Positions 16,569 to 26,101 are shown, counted from the stretch's first letter. The stretch is DNA of 64,000 nt from Neotamlana sargassicola (GCF_020523965.1 NZ_JAJAPX010000005.1:186001-250000); one strand, 5' to 3'. The notes: generated by a model from the letters alone, not told the origin. Made by a program: numbers and translations.

Positions 16569-17972
16569 ATGAAAAAATATAATAAAATATTATTGTTAAT
16601 CATGGTAGGTGTTATACTATCATGTTCAGAATCGTTTTTAGAAGTTTCTCCTCAAAACGCAGTTTCCGATTCTGATGCTATTACAAATGTAGAGGATGTT
16701 GAAACTTCTGTTACAGGGGTTTACGACGAAATTTCTGGAGCATATTACTACGGGCGTTACATGTTTTTAATTCCAGATGTAATGGCAGACGATGTTAAAC
16801 AAAATGAGCAAGCTAACCGTATTGTAGATTACGCAGAACATATTCAAAGTGTTTCAGATGCACAAGCAAATGCGTTATGGACAGGTATGTATTTTGCAAA
16901 TAATGCGTTAAATAATATTATTAATGCAGATATAACGGTACCAGATGCTTCTCAAGATACATACAATCATTTATTAGGCGAGGCTTATGCTTTAAGAGGT
17001 TTAGTTTATTTTGATTTAGTAAAGTTTTTTGCACAACACTACACATATACAGATGATGCTAGCCATTTAGGTGTGCCGTTAATTTTAACTTTCGATCCTA
17101 CTTACGAGCCAGAAAGAAATACTGTTGCCGAAGTGTACGAACAAATAATTTCTGATATGACTACGGCAATCAGCTTAATGAGCGATACATCAAGAACTGG
17201 TAATTCTAGCACATTATCTTCTACCGCAGTAAAAGCTTTATTATCTAGAGTGTATTTATACATGGAAGATTGGGAAAATGCTGAAGCCATGGCAACCGAT
17301 GTAATAAATGCTGGTTATAGTTTAGTAACTAACGAAAATTATTTAACATTATGGAGCCAAGACAATAGTTCTGAATCTATTTTCGAAATATCAATGACTG
17401 AAACCGATAACCAAGGTGGTAACAGTATCGCTGGTATGTACGTAGAAGATGGTTATGGTGATTACTTACCATCTAACGATGTGGTTTCTTTATATGATGC
17501 AGACGATGCTAGAATGCAAGTTTTTAAAGAAGATGCTTTTTTACAAGGCGATTATGCACCGTATAGAGTAGATAAGTATCCAAATGTTTTAGGGTACGAC
17601 AATACTAAAGTGATTCGTCTAGCCGAAATGTATTTAAATAGAGCAGAAGCAAGAGCACAAATTGGAACAAATATTACTGGAGCCCAAGACGATTTAGATA
17701 TGGTGCGCCAAAGAGGGTTACCAACAGCACCAGATGTTACAGCAACTGGTACAGATTTAATTGATGAAATTTTATTCGAAAGAAGACTAGAATTAGCTTT
17801 TGAAGGTCAAAGACTTTGGGATTTAATGCGTTACAAACAAGATATTGTTAGAACGCAATGTACTGCAAGTATTTGTTATATCCCTTATGGAGATAATACC
17901 AATATTTTACCAATTCCACAAGATGAAACTGATGTAAACCCGAACATCACTCAAAACCCAGGTTGGAATTAA
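16569..17972 (+). CDS. SusD/RagB family surface lipoprotein
   Basis: This is a 467-residue substrate-binding lipoprotein that caps the SusC barrel. I chose the ATG at 16569, which gives MKKYNKILLLIMVGVILSC with a lipobox ending at Cys19; an upstream in-frame ATG overlaps susC and adds only a basic tail. The N-terminal SusD-like domain has TPR-like helices (EAYALRGLVYFDLVKFFAQHY). The C-terminal half has the RagB/SusD signature (VIRLAEMYLNRAEARAQ, then ILFERRLELAFEGQRLWDLMRY) and ends NPNITQNPGWN. These proteins bind glycans or peptides at the cell surface; the specificity cannot be read from the sequence. Confidence 0.97.
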   Translation: MKKYNKILLLIMVGVILSCSESFLEVSPQNAVSDSDAITNVEDVETSVTGVYDEISGAYYYGRYMFLIPDVMADDVKQNEQANRIVDYAEHIQSVSDAQANALWTGMYFANNALNNIINADITVPDASQDTYNHLLGEAYALRGLVYFDLVKFFAQHYTYTDDASHLGVPLILTFDPTYEPERNTVAEVYEQIISDMTTAISLMSDTSRTGNSSTLSSTAVKALLSRVYLYMEDWENAEAMATDVINAGYSLVTNENYLTLWSQDNSSESIFEISMTETDNQGGNSIAGMYVEDGYGDYLPSNDVVSLYDADDARMQVFKEDAFLQGDYAPYRVDKYPNVLGYDNTKVIRLAEMYLNRAEARAQIGTNITGAQDDLDMVRQRGLPTAPDVTATGTDLIDEILFERRLELAFEGQRLWDLMRYKQDIVRTQCTASICYIPYGDNTNILPIPQDETDVNPNITQNPGWN

Positions 17973-17986
17973 TATAAATTAAAAAT

Positions 17987-18024
17987 AACACACATTAATA
18001 GTGTATTTGCTATTAATGTGTGTT
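17987..18024 (+). terminator. Strong hairpin after susD
   Basis: AACACACATTAATAG (17987-18001) pairs perfectly over 15 bp with CTATTAATGTGTGTT (18010-18024) around an 8-base loop. Only a short T-rich sequence follows, so this may be a partial terminator or 3' end stabiliser separating high susCD expression from the enzyme genes. Confidence 0.65.
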
Positions 18025-18108
18025 TAATAAAACGAAGCTTATTTTATTAATAGGCTAAGGTTTCTGTAACCTTATTGCAGAAAATAACACTTACAAAACC
18101 CTATAATT

Positions 18109-19251
18109 TTGGAGAGAAATAGACGAAATTTAGTTAAAATACTATCTGCTGGTACCCTTTTTCCTGGGCTTGCAGCTAATGCACTCACTTCTATTTTAGA
18201 AACTGTAGATGTAAACTCAAAAGCACCTATAGTTTCAGAGTTAACAAAAAGTAAAATAGAAAAACTTTATAAAAATGCAATAGTTAACGATGGCTTAATT
18301 ATCTCCAGAAACTGGAACCAAGATTCATTTAAAGCTTTAGCCGAATCTGGTTACACGGGTTTTAATGCCTCAGTAGATTCTGGAGACTTAACTAAGTGCA
18401 TAAATAACCTAAACAATTGGCAAAACATAATAAAAGAAAATTCCGATAAACTTTTATTAGGTACAGGTGCCGAAGATTATATTAAAGCAAAAAAAGAAGG
18501 AAAAACAGCGGTTATGCTTGGTTTTCAAAATGCTTCAATGATTGGTAAATCTTTAAAAAACCTAGATAAACTTTACGATGCCGGTTTACGCTGGATGCAG
18601 TTAACCTATAATTCAAGAAACTTAATTGGAGATGGCAGCACAGAAAGAACCAATTGCGGATTATCAGATTTTGGGATTCAGGTTGTAAACCACATGAACG
18701 AGCGTGGTATTATTATAGATTTATCGCATTGCGGAGAGCAAACCACTTACGAAGGTATTGAATTTAGTAGCGCACCAGTTTCAATAAACCATTCTATGTG
18801 CGAAGCGTTGCATAAAAATCACCCAAGAGCTAAAACCGATGGGCAAATTAAAGCAATGGCAGATAAAGGCGGAATGATGGGAATTATTTCTTTAGGATAC
18901 ATGATCGGGCCTAAATTGGGCGTAGAAACTACTCTAGAAACTTATGTAGACCATATAGAACATGCCATAAATGTTGGAGGTATAGACCATGTAGGCGTAT
19001 CTTCAGATTTTGCTATTCAAGGTTTGCAAGCAACGGGCTCAACTTACGAAAATTGGTTTGTACCACGATTATCCCGATTTAAACCATCGTACAAAGTACA
19101 ATGGCCACCATGGATTCCAGAACTTGATAAACCAGATAGATTTTTACAAGTAGCCAAAGTTTTAGATAAGCGTGGTTATAGTACTGGTGATATTGAAAAA
19201 ATATTAGGATTAAATTGGTTACGCTTCTACAAAGAAACCTTAAAACCTTAA
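18109..19251 (+). CDS. M19 (membrane dipeptidase-like) protein with Tat-type signal
   Basis: This is a 380-residue protein of the peptidase M19/renal dipeptidase family. It must start at the TTG at 18109, as no ATG precedes the conserved N-terminus. That gives ERNRRNLVKILSAG, a good twin-arginine (Tat) signal, so it is exported folded, probably with metal bound. His207 in DLSHCG and His228 in INHSM are spaced 21 residues apart, as in human renal dipeptidase (198 and 219), and KNHPRAKTD and GVSSDF also match. However, the usual N-terminal HxD is absent and the bridging Glu is replaced by Gln140 in GFQNAS. It may therefore use one metal or hydrolyse something other than dipeptides. It is the first enzyme gene after susCD. 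Confidence 0.85.
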   Translation: MERNRRNLVKILSAGTLFPGLAANALTSILETVDVNSKAPIVSELTKSKIEKLYKNAIVNDGLIISRNWNQDSFKALAESGYTGFNASVDSGDLTKCINNLNNWQNIIKENSDKLLLGTGAEDYIKAKKEGKTAVMLGFQNASMIGKSLKNLDKLYDAGLRWMQLTYNSRNLIGDGSTERTNCGLSDFGIQVVNHMNERGIIIDLSHCGEQTTYEGIEFSSAPVSINHSMCEALHKNHPRAKTDGQIKAMADKGGMMGIISLGYMIGPKLGVETTLETYVDHIEHAINVGGIDHVGVSSDFAIQGLQATGSTYENWFVPRLSRFKPSYKVQWPPWIPELDKPDRFLQVAKVLDKRGYSTGDIEKILGLNWLRFYKETLKP

Positions 19252-19279
19252 GTAAAAACAAATAATTTTTTCATTTTAT

Positions 19280-21283
19280 ATGAAGCATATTTTATCATTA
19301 GCTTTAGTATTTGCATGTTTGTTTACAGCTTGTAAGAAGCGTACCGATTCCAAAAATCAAACGGATACAAAATTGTCTTACGAAGTTGTTTTTAGAGAAA
19401 AGCCTGCTGGCGTTTACGAAAAATGGAGTATAGACGAAGATAGTTTTGAATATTTTTACGAATACACAGATAGAGGTCGAGGCCCTAAATTCTCTGAAAA
19501 GATAACCCTTCAAAATGGTGTAATAGCTTCTCAAACTATTTCTGGAGTTAACTACAGAAAGGTAAATATTGAAGAAAAATTTTCATCAAATCCTAGCACA
19601 GTTTCTTGGTCCAACGCAAAAGGAGATGGAGAAGCCAGTTACAATGCTTCTTCATTATATTTTCGTTTTGATGGCACACCAGCTATTTACGAAATATTAG
19701 CCCAAAACCTTATAGAATCTAAAAATCATAAAGTAAAACTTTACCCAGAAGGAGAAGCTTCACTTTTAAAAAAGTACAATTTAACGTTAAAAAACGGGGA
19801 GTCTGTACAATTAATTTCGGTTAAAGGTTTAGATATGAATCCAAAATATATTTGGCTTCAATCTAACGAAATGATTGGTAAAATAGATGGTAACTTACAT
19901 GTTATTAGAAACGATTTTACATCGGAGCGTTTAAACATGAAAAAGCTTCAGGATAGTATAGAAATCGATTATTTAAAACAGGAAGCTACTCGATTAACAC
20001 ATAAAATAAATCAAACCTTAGTTATTCAAAATGTAAATGTATTTACAGAATCTGGAGGTTTACTATATAATCAAGATGTAGTTGTTGAAAATAATGTTAT
20101 CAAAAACATTTATCCTTTTAGTAAAAGCAAAACGTTAAACAAAGAAGCTCAAGTTATTGATGGTTCTGGTAAAACTTTATTACCAGGCATGTACGATATG
20201 CATACCCATAATACCAATTCTAGAGGGCTTTTACATATTGCTGGCGGAATTACCTCGGTAAGAGATTTAGCAAATAATAAACAACTAAAAAAACTAAGTA
20301 AGCAATTTAATACTAACGAAATTATTGGCCCAAGAATAGTAACATTTGCGGGTATTATTGATGGTTCTGGGCCTTATGCAAATCAACGAAATGTTGTAAG
20401 TTCTTTAGAAGAAGGTTTAAAAGAAGTGCAGGTTTATAAAGATTTAGGCTATCAACAAATAAAATTATATAGCTCAATAAAACCAGAATGGGTAAAACCA
20501 TTGGCCGATAAGTCTCATGATTTAGGGATGCGCGTTAGTGGGCATATTCCAGCTTACATGACGGCAACACAAGCTATAAATCAAGGCTATAACGAGATTC
20601 AGCATATCAATATGGTGTTTTTAAACTTTTTATCAGACACCATCGATACGAGAACGCCATTGCGACATATTATGCCAGCAGAACATGGTGCTCATTTAAG
20701 TTTACAATCAAAAGAATACATCGATTTTGTTAATCTTTTAAAAGAAAAAAATATAGTAATCGACCCGACCGTGTCTATTTTCGAAGATATGTATGTGTCT
20801 CAAGTAGGAGAGATTAGTCCAACATATAAGCCAATCGCTAGTCGTTTACCGGTTATGAATCAACGTGGTTTTTATAGTGGAGGTTTACCAAAATCGGGAT
20901 ATAAAATAGAGCGATATGCTAAGAGCCTTGATAAAATGTTAGAGGTAATAAACGATTTTTATAAACAAGGCATACAAATAGTTCCGGGTACCGATGGTTT
21001 ACCAGGGTTTTTATATCACAGAGAATTAGAAATGTATGCCAAAGCAGGCATTTCCAACTCCGAAGTATTACAATTAGCAACCATAAAATCGGCAGAATTA
21101 ACAGAGACATCTCAAGATTACGGATCGATTAAAGTTGGTAAAAAAGCCGATTTAATTTTAATTGATGGTAATCCTTTAGATGATATAAGTAACATACGCC
21201 GTGTAGAGTTAACAATGAAAGATGGTAACCTTTTCTACGCCAAAGAACTTTACGAATCTTTAGGAATAAAACATTTTAAATAA
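19280..21283 (+). CDS. Amidohydrolase lipoprotein (imidazolonepropionase-like), copy 1
   Basis: This is a 667-residue lipoprotein (lipobox LFTAC, Cys18). Residues 25-240 form a beta-rich domain I cannot name. The amidohydrolase begins near 245 (LVIQNVNVFTESGGLLYNQD). It carries the metal-binding His308 and His310 in MYDMHTHNT, a Lys in QIKLYSS, His in VSGHIPA and IQHINM, and the catalytic Asp in GTDGLPG, so the binuclear metal site looks intact. It ends with the usual return to the beta-sandwich (GSIKVGKKADLILIDGNPLDDI). Relatives cleave cyclic amides, Xaa-Pro dipeptides or similar bonds. The architecture is repeated in the gene at 22451-24508, and both lie in the SusCD locus. Confidence 0.9.
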   Translation: MKHILSLALVFACLFTACKKRTDSKNQTDTKLSYEVVFREKPAGVYEKWSIDEDSFEYFYEYTDRGRGPKFSEKITLQNGVIASQTISGVNYRKVNIEEKFSSNPSTVSWSNAKGDGEASYNASSLYFRFDGTPAIYEILAQNLIESKNHKVKLYPEGEASLLKKYNLTLKNGESVQLISVKGLDMNPKYIWLQSNEMIGKIDGNLHVIRNDFTSERLNMKKLQDSIEIDYLKQEATRLTHKINQTLVIQNVNVFTESGGLLYNQDVVVENNVIKNIYPFSKSKTLNKEAQVIDGSGKTLLPGMYDMHTHNTNSRGLLHIAGGITSVRDLANNKQLKKLSKQFNTNEIIGPRIVTFAGIIDGSGPYANQRNVVSSLEEGLKEVQVYKDLGYQQIKLYSSIKPEWVKPLADKSHDLGMRVSGHIPAYMTATQAINQGYNEIQHINMVFLNFLSDTIDTRTPLRHIMPAEHGAHLSLQSKEYIDFVNLLKEKNIVIDPTVSIFEDMYVSQVGEISPTYKPIASRLPVMNQRGFYSGGLPKSGYKIERYAKSLDKMLEVINDFYKQGIQIVPGTDGLPGFLYHRELEMYAKAGISNSEVLQLATIKSAELTETSQDYGSIKVGKKADLILIDGNPLDDISNIRRVELTMKDGNLFYAKELYESLGIKHFK

Positions 21284-21299
21284 TAAAGACATTAAACAA

Positions 21300-22421
21300 A
21301 TGAGAATATTAACACTTATATGCTTCTCGGTATTAGTAAGCAATTTACAGGCCCAATCATTACAATTTTTTAATAGCGGTCGTTTAATTCTAGGAACCTA
21401 CAAAGAGCGCACCGCTTCTATGGGAATAGGAGATATTGATGCCGATGGCGATATGGATATTTTAGTTGCAAATGGCAGACATTGGCCTGGGCAAAATCGT
21501 ATTTTTATAAACAATGGAAAAGGTGTTTTTACCGTGTCTCGAATTTTAGGGGACGAGCAAGAAACAAGTTATTCCACAGAATTAGCCGATTTTGATAACG
21601 ATGGCGATTTAGATATTGCCGTAGGTAACGATATGGCACCTAATTATATTTTTATAAACGATGGCACAGGGCATTTTACAAAAGGAGCAAGCTTTGGTGA
21701 AACTTATGCGCCAACCAGAAACATTGTAGTTGCAGATATTGATAGCGATGGCGATTTAGATATTTTAATAACAAACAGAGGTAAGGAAAACGAAATTTGC
21801 TTAAACGACGGAACCGGAAAATTTACTAAAAGCATTGGTTTTGGGTCTAAAAAGGATTCAACTATAGATGTGGAAGTAGCCGATATGAATAACGACGGAC
21901 ATTTAGATTTGGTTCTTGCCAACCGCGACGACCAACCAAACTATGTGTATTTAAATGATGGACAATTAAATTTTAGTGAAAAAATACCTTACGGAACAGG
22001 AAACGATATTACCCGATCTGTTGCAATTGTAGATTTAGATAAGGACGGTTATCTTGACATAATTACGGCAAACATTGGCGAGCCAAACGTTATTTATTTT
22101 GGTAGTAAAAAAGGAAATTATAAGCGCAGCGTTGTTTTCGATGATAGTAACGATAAATCATATTCATTATCTATAGGCGATTTAGATTTAGATGGAAATA
22201 TCGACATAATAATAGGTAATGTTGCTGCACCTAATAATGTGTTTGTAAATAAAAACAATGCACAAACTTGGAGTAAAGTTCAGTTAAATAATGAAGCTTT
22301 TAGCACTTACGATATCTTAACCTCCGATTTAAATGCCGATGGTAAACTAGATATTATTGAAAGTAATTCCGATGAGTTAAATCAATATTACTTCAACAGA
22401 TTTACACCAAAATTTCCTTAA
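21300..22421 (+). CDS. Secreted VCBS/FG-GAP repeat protein
   Basis: This is a 373-residue secreted protein with a signal peptide (MRILTLICFSVLVSNLQAQ). It is made almost wholly of seven repeats of about 48 residues, each containing a calcium-binding loop of the form D-x-D-x-D-G-D-x-D (for example DIDADGDMDILVANG, DFDNDGDLDIAVGN, DLDLDGNIDIIIGN) and an IFINNG/VYLNDG strand. This is a seven-bladed beta-propeller of the VCBS/integrin-alpha type. There is no lipobox or T9SS domain. It lies between the two amidohydrolase genes with gaps of 16 and 29 bases, so it is part of the operon and may act as a binding or scaffold partner. Confidence 0.88.
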   Translation: MRILTLICFSVLVSNLQAQSLQFFNSGRLILGTYKERTASMGIGDIDADGDMDILVANGRHWPGQNRIFINNGKGVFTVSRILGDEQETSYSTELADFDNDGDLDIAVGNDMAPNYIFINDGTGHFTKGASFGETYAPTRNIVVADIDSDGDLDILITNRGKENEICLNDGTGKFTKSIGFGSKKDSTIDVEVADMNNDGHLDLVLANRDDQPNYVYLNDGQLNFSEKIPYGTGNDITRSVAIVDLDKDGYLDIITANIGEPNVIYFGSKKGNYKRSVVFDDSNDKSYSLSIGDLDLDGNIDIIIGNVAAPNNVFVNKNNAQTWSKVQLNNEAFSTYDILTSDLNADGKLDIIESNSDELNQYYFNRFTPKFP

Positions 22422-22450
22422 AGACACATCAAAATATTCAATAAAACAAT

Positions 22451-24508
22451 ATGATAATTAGGTATTCAAAAAAAATAAAGCAATTAAGTAAACTTTCGGT
22501 TTTGTTATTTTTAGCCGGTTGCGCTTCAAAAACAAGTACAAAATGGGAAAATTATACAGACGAAGGTACTTTTCTTGTTTATAGAAGGCAATCCTTAATT
22601 GGAGAAGAAAGTTACACGCTTTCAGCAAACAAAGATACGATTACACTTAGCTCTTTACAAGGCGAGAACGAAAGAGGTCGTATTTCAGGTGTGCAAACTA
22701 ATTTGCTTTTAACCACTAATTTAACTCCTATATCTTACGAGAATAAACGCATTCGTGCAGAAGATACTACTAATAACTTAACAGTTAAGGTTAAAGCCGA
22801 TAAAATTATAGTAAAAGAAAAATTTTTCGACACTGTAGAACATGAAAAGTTAGATGATTTTTTCCCGTTACACAGCAATATTTCGGCAGGAGCAGAAATG
22901 ATGCTGTATTACTATTGTCTTGAAAAAAACTTAAAAACCGTACCAACTTTACCAAGAAACGAGGTTACAATAACATTTAAAAAGAAGGATACCGCTGTTA
23001 TTAAAGGCGAAAAAATTCCTTTAAATCGTTATGTGGTTACAGGTATTAATTGGGGAGGACGTACTATTTGGACAGACGAGTCTAATAAATTAATAGCTGT
23101 AGTAAAGGCCAATACTCAAATTAGAGAATTAATTAGAAAGGGTTATGAAGATGCTAAGCAATTATTTATTGATGGTAACGTAGAAGAAGAAATTGCGCAA
23201 CTACAACAATACACCAAAGAGGTAAACGGTGATTTATCGGCGGTAAAAGCGTTAGTAGGCGCCGATTTAGTTGATGCTGTTACCGATGTTACTCAAAAAA
23301 ACATGACCGTTATTATTGAAAACGGAAAGATAAAAACCATAGGTAAAAAGGATGAAGTAGAAATTCCTGAAAATGCCAAAGTAATCGATGTTTCTGGTAA
23401 AACACTTATTCCTGGTTTATTCGATATGCACGCACACTCCAACCAAGTCCAATGGGGGCCGGCTTACTTAGCTGGTGGAGTTACAACCATTAGAGATAAC
23501 GGTAATGAGTTAGAATTTGCAACTGCATTTAGAGACGAAATTGCTGTTAACGGGGCTGTTGGTCCAGAAATTTTATTGGCAGGAATGACAGATGGTCCTG
23601 GAGTAAAAGGAAATGGAATTATAAGAGCCAGATCTGTAGAAGAAGCCAAAGAAGTTGTAGAGCTTTATCATTCTAACGGTTATAAACAAATAAAAATATA
23701 CACTTCTGTAGCTCCAGAAATTGTAGAGGTATTGGCAACCGAAGCTCATAAAAGAGGTATGACGGTAACTGGCCATGTGCCAATACAAGCCCGACATGCT
23801 AAAAAAGCGGTAAATTTAGGTATGGATATGCTTAGTCATCGCTCAAGAATATTAACGGTTTTATATTCCGATAAGGTTACTAAAAATTTAAAACGAGCAG
23901 TGTATCCAACCTTAAGTTTAAATAGCATAACAGACGAGCGCATTAATGATGCTATTGATTTTTTTCTTGAGAATAAAACCGTTCTAGATCCTACTATAGC
24001 TCTAGATGTTGCTAGAAGTCTTGAAAAAGGAAATGCTTTAGAAACCATTGAGCCAGATGCGTACAGAATAGCGCCAGAATTATGGGAAGGCAAACGTTTT
24101 AGAGCGGGATTATCTGCTCAAAAATCTAAAGAAGGTAGAGAAACCTACATAAAATCCATGGAAATTTTAGGAAAGTTTTACAAAGCAGGAATTCCTATTG
24201 TGGCAGGAACCGATAATGTTGTACCTGTTTTTAGTTTGTATTTAGAAATTGAAACATACCAAAAGTATGGTAATATGTCAGCTTTTGAAGCTTTAAAAAC
24301 TGCAACAATAAATCCAGCAACAGCTATGGGACTTGGAGAGCAAACCGGTAGTTTAGAAGTTGGTAAAGATGCAGATATAGCCATTTTAGATAAAAACCCT
24401 TTAGAGAATATTACAAATATTAGAACAGTTTCTGCAGTTGTTTCCGATGGAAAGTATTATAACAGTAATCCATTATGGAAAGCAGCAGATTTTAAACCCA
24501 AAGATTAA
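22451..24508 (+). CDS. Amidohydrolase lipoprotein (imidazolonepropionase-like), copy 2
   Basis: This is a 685-residue lipoprotein (LLFLAGC, Cys25). Its plan is the same as in the gene at 19280: a beta-rich N-terminal domain (about 30-265, starting WENYTDEGTFLVYRRQSL) and an amidohydrolase domain from about 268. The metal ligands are present: His327 and His329 in FDMHAHSN, Lys in QIKIYTS, His in VTGHVPI, His in MLSHRSR and Asp in GTDNVVP. It closes with GSLEVGKDADIAILDKNPLENI. The two enzymes are diverged paralogues rather than a recent duplication, so they may act on different bonds or successive steps. The DASS transporter follows after 150 bases. Confidence 0.9.
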   Translation: MIIRYSKKIKQLSKLSVLLFLAGCASKTSTKWENYTDEGTFLVYRRQSLIGEESYTLSANKDTITLSSLQGENERGRISGVQTNLLLTTNLTPISYENKRIRAEDTTNNLTVKVKADKIIVKEKFFDTVEHEKLDDFFPLHSNISAGAEMMLYYYCLEKNLKTVPTLPRNEVTITFKKKDTAVIKGEKIPLNRYVVTGINWGGRTIWTDESNKLIAVVKANTQIRELIRKGYEDAKQLFIDGNVEEEIAQLQQYTKEVNGDLSAVKALVGADLVDAVTDVTQKNMTVIIENGKIKTIGKKDEVEIPENAKVIDVSGKTLIPGLFDMHAHSNQVQWGPAYLAGGVTTIRDNGNELEFATAFRDEIAVNGAVGPEILLAGMTDGPGVKGNGIIRARSVEEAKEVVELYHSNGYKQIKIYTSVAPEIVEVLATEAHKRGMTVTGHVPIQARHAKKAVNLGMDMLSHRSRILTVLYSDKVTKNLKRAVYPTLSLNSITDERINDAIDFFLENKTVLDPTIALDVARSLEKGNALETIEPDAYRIAPELWEGKRFRAGLSAQKSKEGRETYIKSMEILGKFYKAGIPIVAGTDNVVPVFSLYLEIETYQKYGNMSAFEALKTATINPATAMGLGEQTGSLEVGKDADIAILDKNPLENITNIRTVSAVVSDGKYYNSNPLWKAADFKPKD

Positions 24509-24559
24509 TTTATAAATGAGAAGATGCGAATTTTAAGTGTAGATTGCATAGTTGTATAG

Positions 24560-24630
24560 TATATATAAACCATTAAACTTTAGTTTATTTTATATCATGA
24601 ATTAGTCACCGTGTAAAAAGTTTATATATA
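24560..24630 (+). repeat. Inverted repeat before the DASS gene
   Basis: TATATATAAAC (24560-24570) and GTTTATATATA (24620-24630) form a perfect 11-bp inverted repeat across a 49-base spacer. It lies 28 bases before the transporter start and could be an operator or an mRNA fold. AT-richness makes chance possible. Confidence 0.35.
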
Positions 24631-24658
24631 AAATTAATTTTTTCTTAAGAACAAAAAA

Positions 24659-26101
24659 ATGATGATTTCAAAACGTCTCGTTGGGCAAATTTTAGGTCCA
24701 GTATCTTTTTTTTCAATTCTTCTCTTTTTTCATCCAGAAGGTTTAAATCAACAAGCAAATGCTGTTTTAGCGTCTGTGGCTTGGGTTGCCGTTTGGTGGA
24801 TTACAGAAGCAGTTTCAATATCTGTAACGGCACTATTACCTATCGTGCTTTTTCCTTTATCGGGTGGTTTAACTTTAGCACAAACAACAGCTACTTATGG
24901 CCATAAATATATTTTTCTTTATGTAGGTGGTTTTATTTTGGCTATAGCTATCGAAAAATGGAATTTACATAAACGTATAGCGCTTTCAATTATAAGAATA
25001 GTGGGTACTAATGTCGTAAATATCATTTTAGGGTTTATGATAGCCACAGCATTTCTGTCTATGTGGATTTCTAATACCGCAGCTTCTGTAATGATTTTGC
25101 CAATGGGTATGGCCATTGTTAGTCAGTTAAAAGATAATCCTAATACCATACAAAACGAAAACGAAATTTTTGGTAAAGCGCTTATGTTAGCTATAGCTTA
25201 TAGTGCTTCAATTGGGGGTATTGGTACTTTGGTAGGTTCGCCAACCAATTTAGTTTTGGCAGGTGTTGTACAGACCACATTTAACCAAGAAATTACATTT
25301 TCTCAATGGTTTATATTTGGGTTTCCAATAGCAGCAATTTTAATTTTCTTATGCTGGAAATATTTAACAGCCATAGCTTTTAAGTTTAAACAAAAAGAAT
25401 TTCCTGGCGGAAGTGAAGAAATAAACAAACAATTAAAAGCTTTAGGTAAATTAACGTACGAAGAAAAAATGGTGTTAATTGTTTTTACTTGTACTGCTTT
25501 TGCTTGGATAACACGTTCATTTTTACTTCAAAAACTTGTTCCTGCAATCGATGATACTATAATAAGTGTGTCTTTTGCAATCCTTCTGTTTTTAATACCA
25601 TCAAGTAAAAAAGATGAAAAAATAATGCATTGGGAAGATGCCGTAAAATTACCTTGGGGTATTGTGTTGCTTTTTGGTGGAGGATTATCTTTAGCTTTAG
25701 GTTTCGAAGAAAGCGGTCTTGCTATTTGGCTCGGAGAAAAATTAATAGCTTTACAAGCATTTCCATTTGTTATTTTGGTGGTTATAGTTATTACTATGGT
25801 TAATTTTTTAACCGAAATTACATCAAATATCGCAACAACGGCTATGTTGCTACCTGTTCTTATTTCTTTAGCTTCAACTTTAGGCGTACATCCTTATTAT
25901 TTAATAATTGGAGCCACAATTTCTGCATCATGTGCATTTATGCTACCGGTGGCTACACCACCAAATGCTGTTGTATTTGGTTCTGGGTATTTAAAAATTG
26001 GAGATATGGTTAAAAAAGGCATCTGGTTAAATATAGTCTCCATTATTTTGTTGTCGGTTTTTGTGTACTTTTTACTTCCGTTAGTTTGGGATTTAAGTTA
26101 A
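24659..26101 (+). CDS. DASS (SLC13) family sodium/anion symporter
   Basis: This is a 480-residue inner-membrane carrier with 11-12 membrane segments. The family motifs are plain: SNTAAS near 140, SIGGIGTLVGSPTNLV near 185, a second SNT-like motif (TSNIATTAM) and the C-terminal signature CAFMLPVATPPNAVVFGSG. The SNT motifs bind carboxylate and sodium. Members import succinate, citrate, sulfate or related anions. As the last gene of the SusCD locus it would take up an acidic product of the upstream hydrolases; that link is inferred from position. The start could also be the second Met. Confidence 0.93.
   Translation: MMISKRLVGQILGPVSFFSILLFFHPEGLNQQANAVLASVAWVAVWWITEAVSISVTALLPIVLFPLSGGLTLAQTTATYGHKYIFLYVGGFILAIAIEKWNLHKRIALSIIRIVGTNVVNIILGFMIATAFLSMWISNTAASVMILPMGMAIVSQLKDNPNTIQNENEIFGKALMLAIAYSASIGGIGTLVGSPTNLVLAGVVQTTFNQEITFSQWFIFGFPIAAILIFLCWKYLTAIAFKFKQKEFPGGSEEINKQLKALGKLTYEEKMVLIVFTCTAFAWITRSFLLQKLVPAIDDTIISVSFAILLFLIPSSKKDEKIMHWEDAVKLPWGIVLLFGGGLSLALGFEESGLAIWLGEKLIALQAFPFVILVVIVITMVNFLTEITSNIATTAMLLPVLISLASTLGVHPYYLIIGATISASCAFMLPVATPPNAVVFGSGYLKIGDMVKKGIWLNIVSIILLSVFVYFLLPLVWDLS

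Noticed and set aside
13211-17972. Glycan utilisation (PUL) label for the SusCD locus
   Set aside because: No glycoside hydrolase, lyase or sugar kinase lies in the locus; the enzymes present act on C-N bonds, so a glycan label is not supported.
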